Positions 61,980-64,000 of a DNA stretch of 64,000 nt are shown piece by piece (position 1 is the stretch's first letter; every line of letters begins with the position of its first letter). Source of the DNA: Paragordius varius (taxonomy: Eukaryota > Nematomorpha); NCBI GenBank assembly GCA_964247055.1, contig OZ176056.1:1860001-1924000 (forward strand), given 5' to 3'. Below the pieces are notes generated by a model. That model had not been told where the DNA came from. It did not search any database and saw nothing but the letters and a program-made list of their open reading frames with translations. A program made the position numbers and the translations under genes.

Positions 61980-62226
61980 TAAATTAAAAAATGGACAAAA
62001 CGTACAAACGATAGGACAAATATTTTTTCAAAGGTCCGTTATATTGTTATTCTCACATAAACTGAATTAAAATTTAAAATTATGTAATTGAGTTAAATAA
62101 CAATTTATATATCTATTTTTTGCAACCAAAAACAATAAGTTAAATTAAAAAAATCAAGATACAATAATATGGGTCTTTGATTCTTTTAGATTTCATGTTT
62201 TTTCTGTATAATTTGAATTTTTACTG
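61980..62226. mobile_element. MITE, family M1, eroded
   Basis: Inner arms 'atggacaaaacgtacaaacg', 'aggacaaatattttttcaaa' and 'gtataatttgaatttttact' are recognisable; the left tip is lost. A matching remnant is at about 6575-6660 in copy 1. Non-coding, in ACC intron 3. Confidence 0.45.
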
Positions 62227-62756
62227 TAAATTAACTAAAAAACGGTAATAAATTTTTATTTTTACATAATCTCAAGGTTATATTAAAAATATTTTTACAT
62301 ACTGATTTTTGCTTAAGGTTTATAACATAAATATTGGCTTTTTAAAAAAATGCATTATATTACGGTATGACAAAAGGGTTTTTTAATATTCCGGTACAAC
62401 TAAATTTAGAGCGATATAAGTCTTATAATAAGTTGCAACATTAAAATTATAAAATATCACTATAATTTATTTTAATACAACAATATTTTTTACCATTCAA
62501 CCATATATTGGTTCTTACTTTAAAATTATTATATGCACAATATCATATATATTTATAATTCAAAGTAAATTTGGAAAGTATGTAGCTTATGGTCTAATTC
62601 TTTAATTGATGAATCATTTAAAATTATTAATTGATTTAACTAATCCCCATCAAATCAAAATAGAAACGTACGCCCAAACTTATAGGTTTTCAAATAGCCA
62701 GAATTCCTTAATAAAACAAAAAGTATTTGTTGGAAATAAAACTCCTCTTTAAATTC

Positions 62757-63055
62757 CAAAAAATCATTCGCTTATATATTAAATTTCTTAGAAAAAAAAC
62801 TCACAAAACCGTTTAAACCCTTCGGTATTTCTAACCTTGTTGAAAAACTCCCCTTTAAATTCTTATAATCATTACCTTATATATTCAATTTCTGCGCCAA
62901 AAAACTCACAAAACCGTTTCAACCCTTCGGTATTTCTAACCTTTAAAACCACCCATCAAAAAACTTCAACACAAATCATTCGCTTATATATTCAATTTCT
63001 TAGCCAAAAAATTCACAAAACCATTTACAACCTTCGGTATTTTTAACCGTTAAAC
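62757..63055. repeat. Three tandem copies of a roughly 110-bp repeat in ACC intron 3
   Basis: Copies near 62757, 62856 and 62973 share 'cttatatattcaatttct', 'aaaactcacaaaaccgttt' and 'cccttcggtatttctaacc'. A degenerate relative lies at about 6755-6830 and 7090-7140 in copy 1. No coding sense seen. Confidence 0.8.
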
Positions 63056-63202
63056 CACATTTCAAACCTTTAAATTCTAATATCATATTCAATTCTTAAC
63101 CAAACCAAAACTCACAATAACCGTTAAAATAACAAAAATAATAAAAAATTCCTTAAAACTGAAAAAGTTTAAAAACTTCAACACAAATCTTAAAAGATTA
63201 AC

Positions 63203-63493
63203 CTGATCCACTCCAAGCCAGGGTAGGAACATGCGCGCTTTGTGCAATCAGCGTAGATGCTATTTTATCGCCCAGAGCATGCATAGCAAATGCCGAAGGG
63301 CCCAAGAAAGCCAGACAGCGGTCCGCTAAAGCGAAGGGCAGGGCTGGATTTTCACTGGCATGACCCCAGCCGGCCCAAACTGCATCCGCCCCTGTCCGCA
63401 CACAAATCTCTACAATGAGTTCAACGTTGGCGTAATTGTGATTGTTGGAACCGCCTGGAACCGGGACATATTGATCCGCCATTTTTATGTACT
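63203..63493 (-). CDS. ACC: ACC copy 3 exon 3
   Basis: 291 bp, phase 1 to 1, almost identical to 7574-7864 of copy 1. Replacements include NPV to NPA and DRY to DRC. Encodes [15 protein letters not shown] through AWSGSG. Confidence 0.94.
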
Positions 63494-63527
63494 CTATATT
63501 CATATTCATATTATTAAGGGGGAATTA

Positions 63528-63562
<35 letters not shown>

Positions 63563-64000
63563 GATGAAAGGAAGTATATATATTTTAATTTTAGAAAACT
63601 AAGATATATATCTATAATTATATATATTTAAATTATTTAATAAGATAATCCCTATAAGGACCCCGAATATGGGAAAAATACATAATTTATTTATGCATCA
63701 ATCATGCATTTTTAAAGAATATATTAAAGTTAAATTGTGAGACTTAAAAAATAATTAATTTAGATAAAATAACTATTTTAATAAAATTTAATGATCCATT
63801 AGATGGTTTTATAAAAACCACAATTTATTTTTGGGAAAGTGTTCACTTTTAAACAATTATATTAGGGTTTAATTAAAAAATCAGAAAAGTAAAAAAAATA
63901 TATAATATATGAGCTATTATGGAGAGTACACTCTTATCGGAACAAAAATTAAATTATGTTCATAAATTAATTTTTTCATCAATTTCTCATTTTTATTTTA

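Larger units (their letters stand above)
56404..63493 (-). pseudogene. ACC: Acetyl-CoA carboxylase, copy 3: biotin-carboxylase half, damaged exon 8, 5' end off window
   Basis: Nine exons with matching phases except within exon 8: 63203-63493, 61693-61952, 61141-61251, 59997-60206, 58942-59115, 58184-58257, 57517-57860, 57165-57298, 56404-56554 (exons 3-11; exons 1-2 must lie beyond 64000). They cover the whole biotin-carboxylase domain, including [25 protein letters not shown] and the catalytic [15 protein letters not shown]. Exon 8 is 74 bp where a length of 3n+1 is needed: the family motif 'KDIRxLYG' is missing after LPLYRI, and the frame resumes at GLSPW, consistent with a 20-bp deletion. 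No exon for the biotin carrier (MKM) or carboxyltransferase follows; gene Z and satellite do. Probably a decaying partial duplicate. Confidence 0.8.

Overview
The window is strongly A+T-rich eukaryotic, and specifically animal, DNA. Genes are split into short exons with AT-rich GT...AG introns, and the rest is satellite DNA, MITEs and (TA)n tracts. The recognisable host gene is a cytosolic/ER-type eukaryotic acetyl-CoA carboxylase (ACC). A second minus-strand gene is built from about 30 in-phase micro-exons behind a signal-peptide exon. This is the micro-exon-gene (MEG) design known from schistosomes and other flatworms; effector-like 'bicycle' genes of aphids have a similar layout. A parasitic or free-living flatworm is my best guess, but a sternorrhynchan insect is not excluded.

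Layout. The window is a tandem array of a large unit, each unit introduced by a roughly 167-bp satellite. Unit 1: satellite array 1 (1-2105), flank A with the 3' end of an unknown gene 'Z' (3155-4259), a broken partial ACC gene (4644-8638), the micro-exon gene (10357-27060, with a 2.74-kb hAT transposon in one of its introns at 18044-20783), then flank B to about 30130. Unit 2: satellite array 2 (30124-34993), a short A' (gene Z last exon only), then B' (the 5' exons of the micro-exon gene). A' joins B' directly at about 36403, so about 21.8 kb of the unit is missing. Unit 3: satellite array 3 (40318-53904, about 81 monomers with higher-order structure), then A'' with gene Z and a second partial ACC gene (56404-63493) running off the right edge.

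ACC. Both copies are on the minus strand and carry only the biotin-carboxylase half of the protein; no biotin-carrier or carboxyltransferase exon was recognised in the window. Copy 1 has lost exons 6-10 by a deletion with its ends in (TA)n tracts. Copy 3 keeps these exons but has what looks like a 20-bp frame-breaking deletion in exon 8. A working ACC gene presumably lies elsewhere.

Micro-exon gene. A first exon encodes a signal peptide and ends in phase 1. It is followed by exons of 6-66 bp, nearly all multiples of three and in phase 1, ending in a stop exon with a nearby AATAAA. The 5' exons are duplicated in B', with the frame kept and some silent changes. This is the most interesting feature of the window. 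Exon calls are by eye from splice signals and frame, so individual tiny exons are uncertain, while the overall architecture is well supported.
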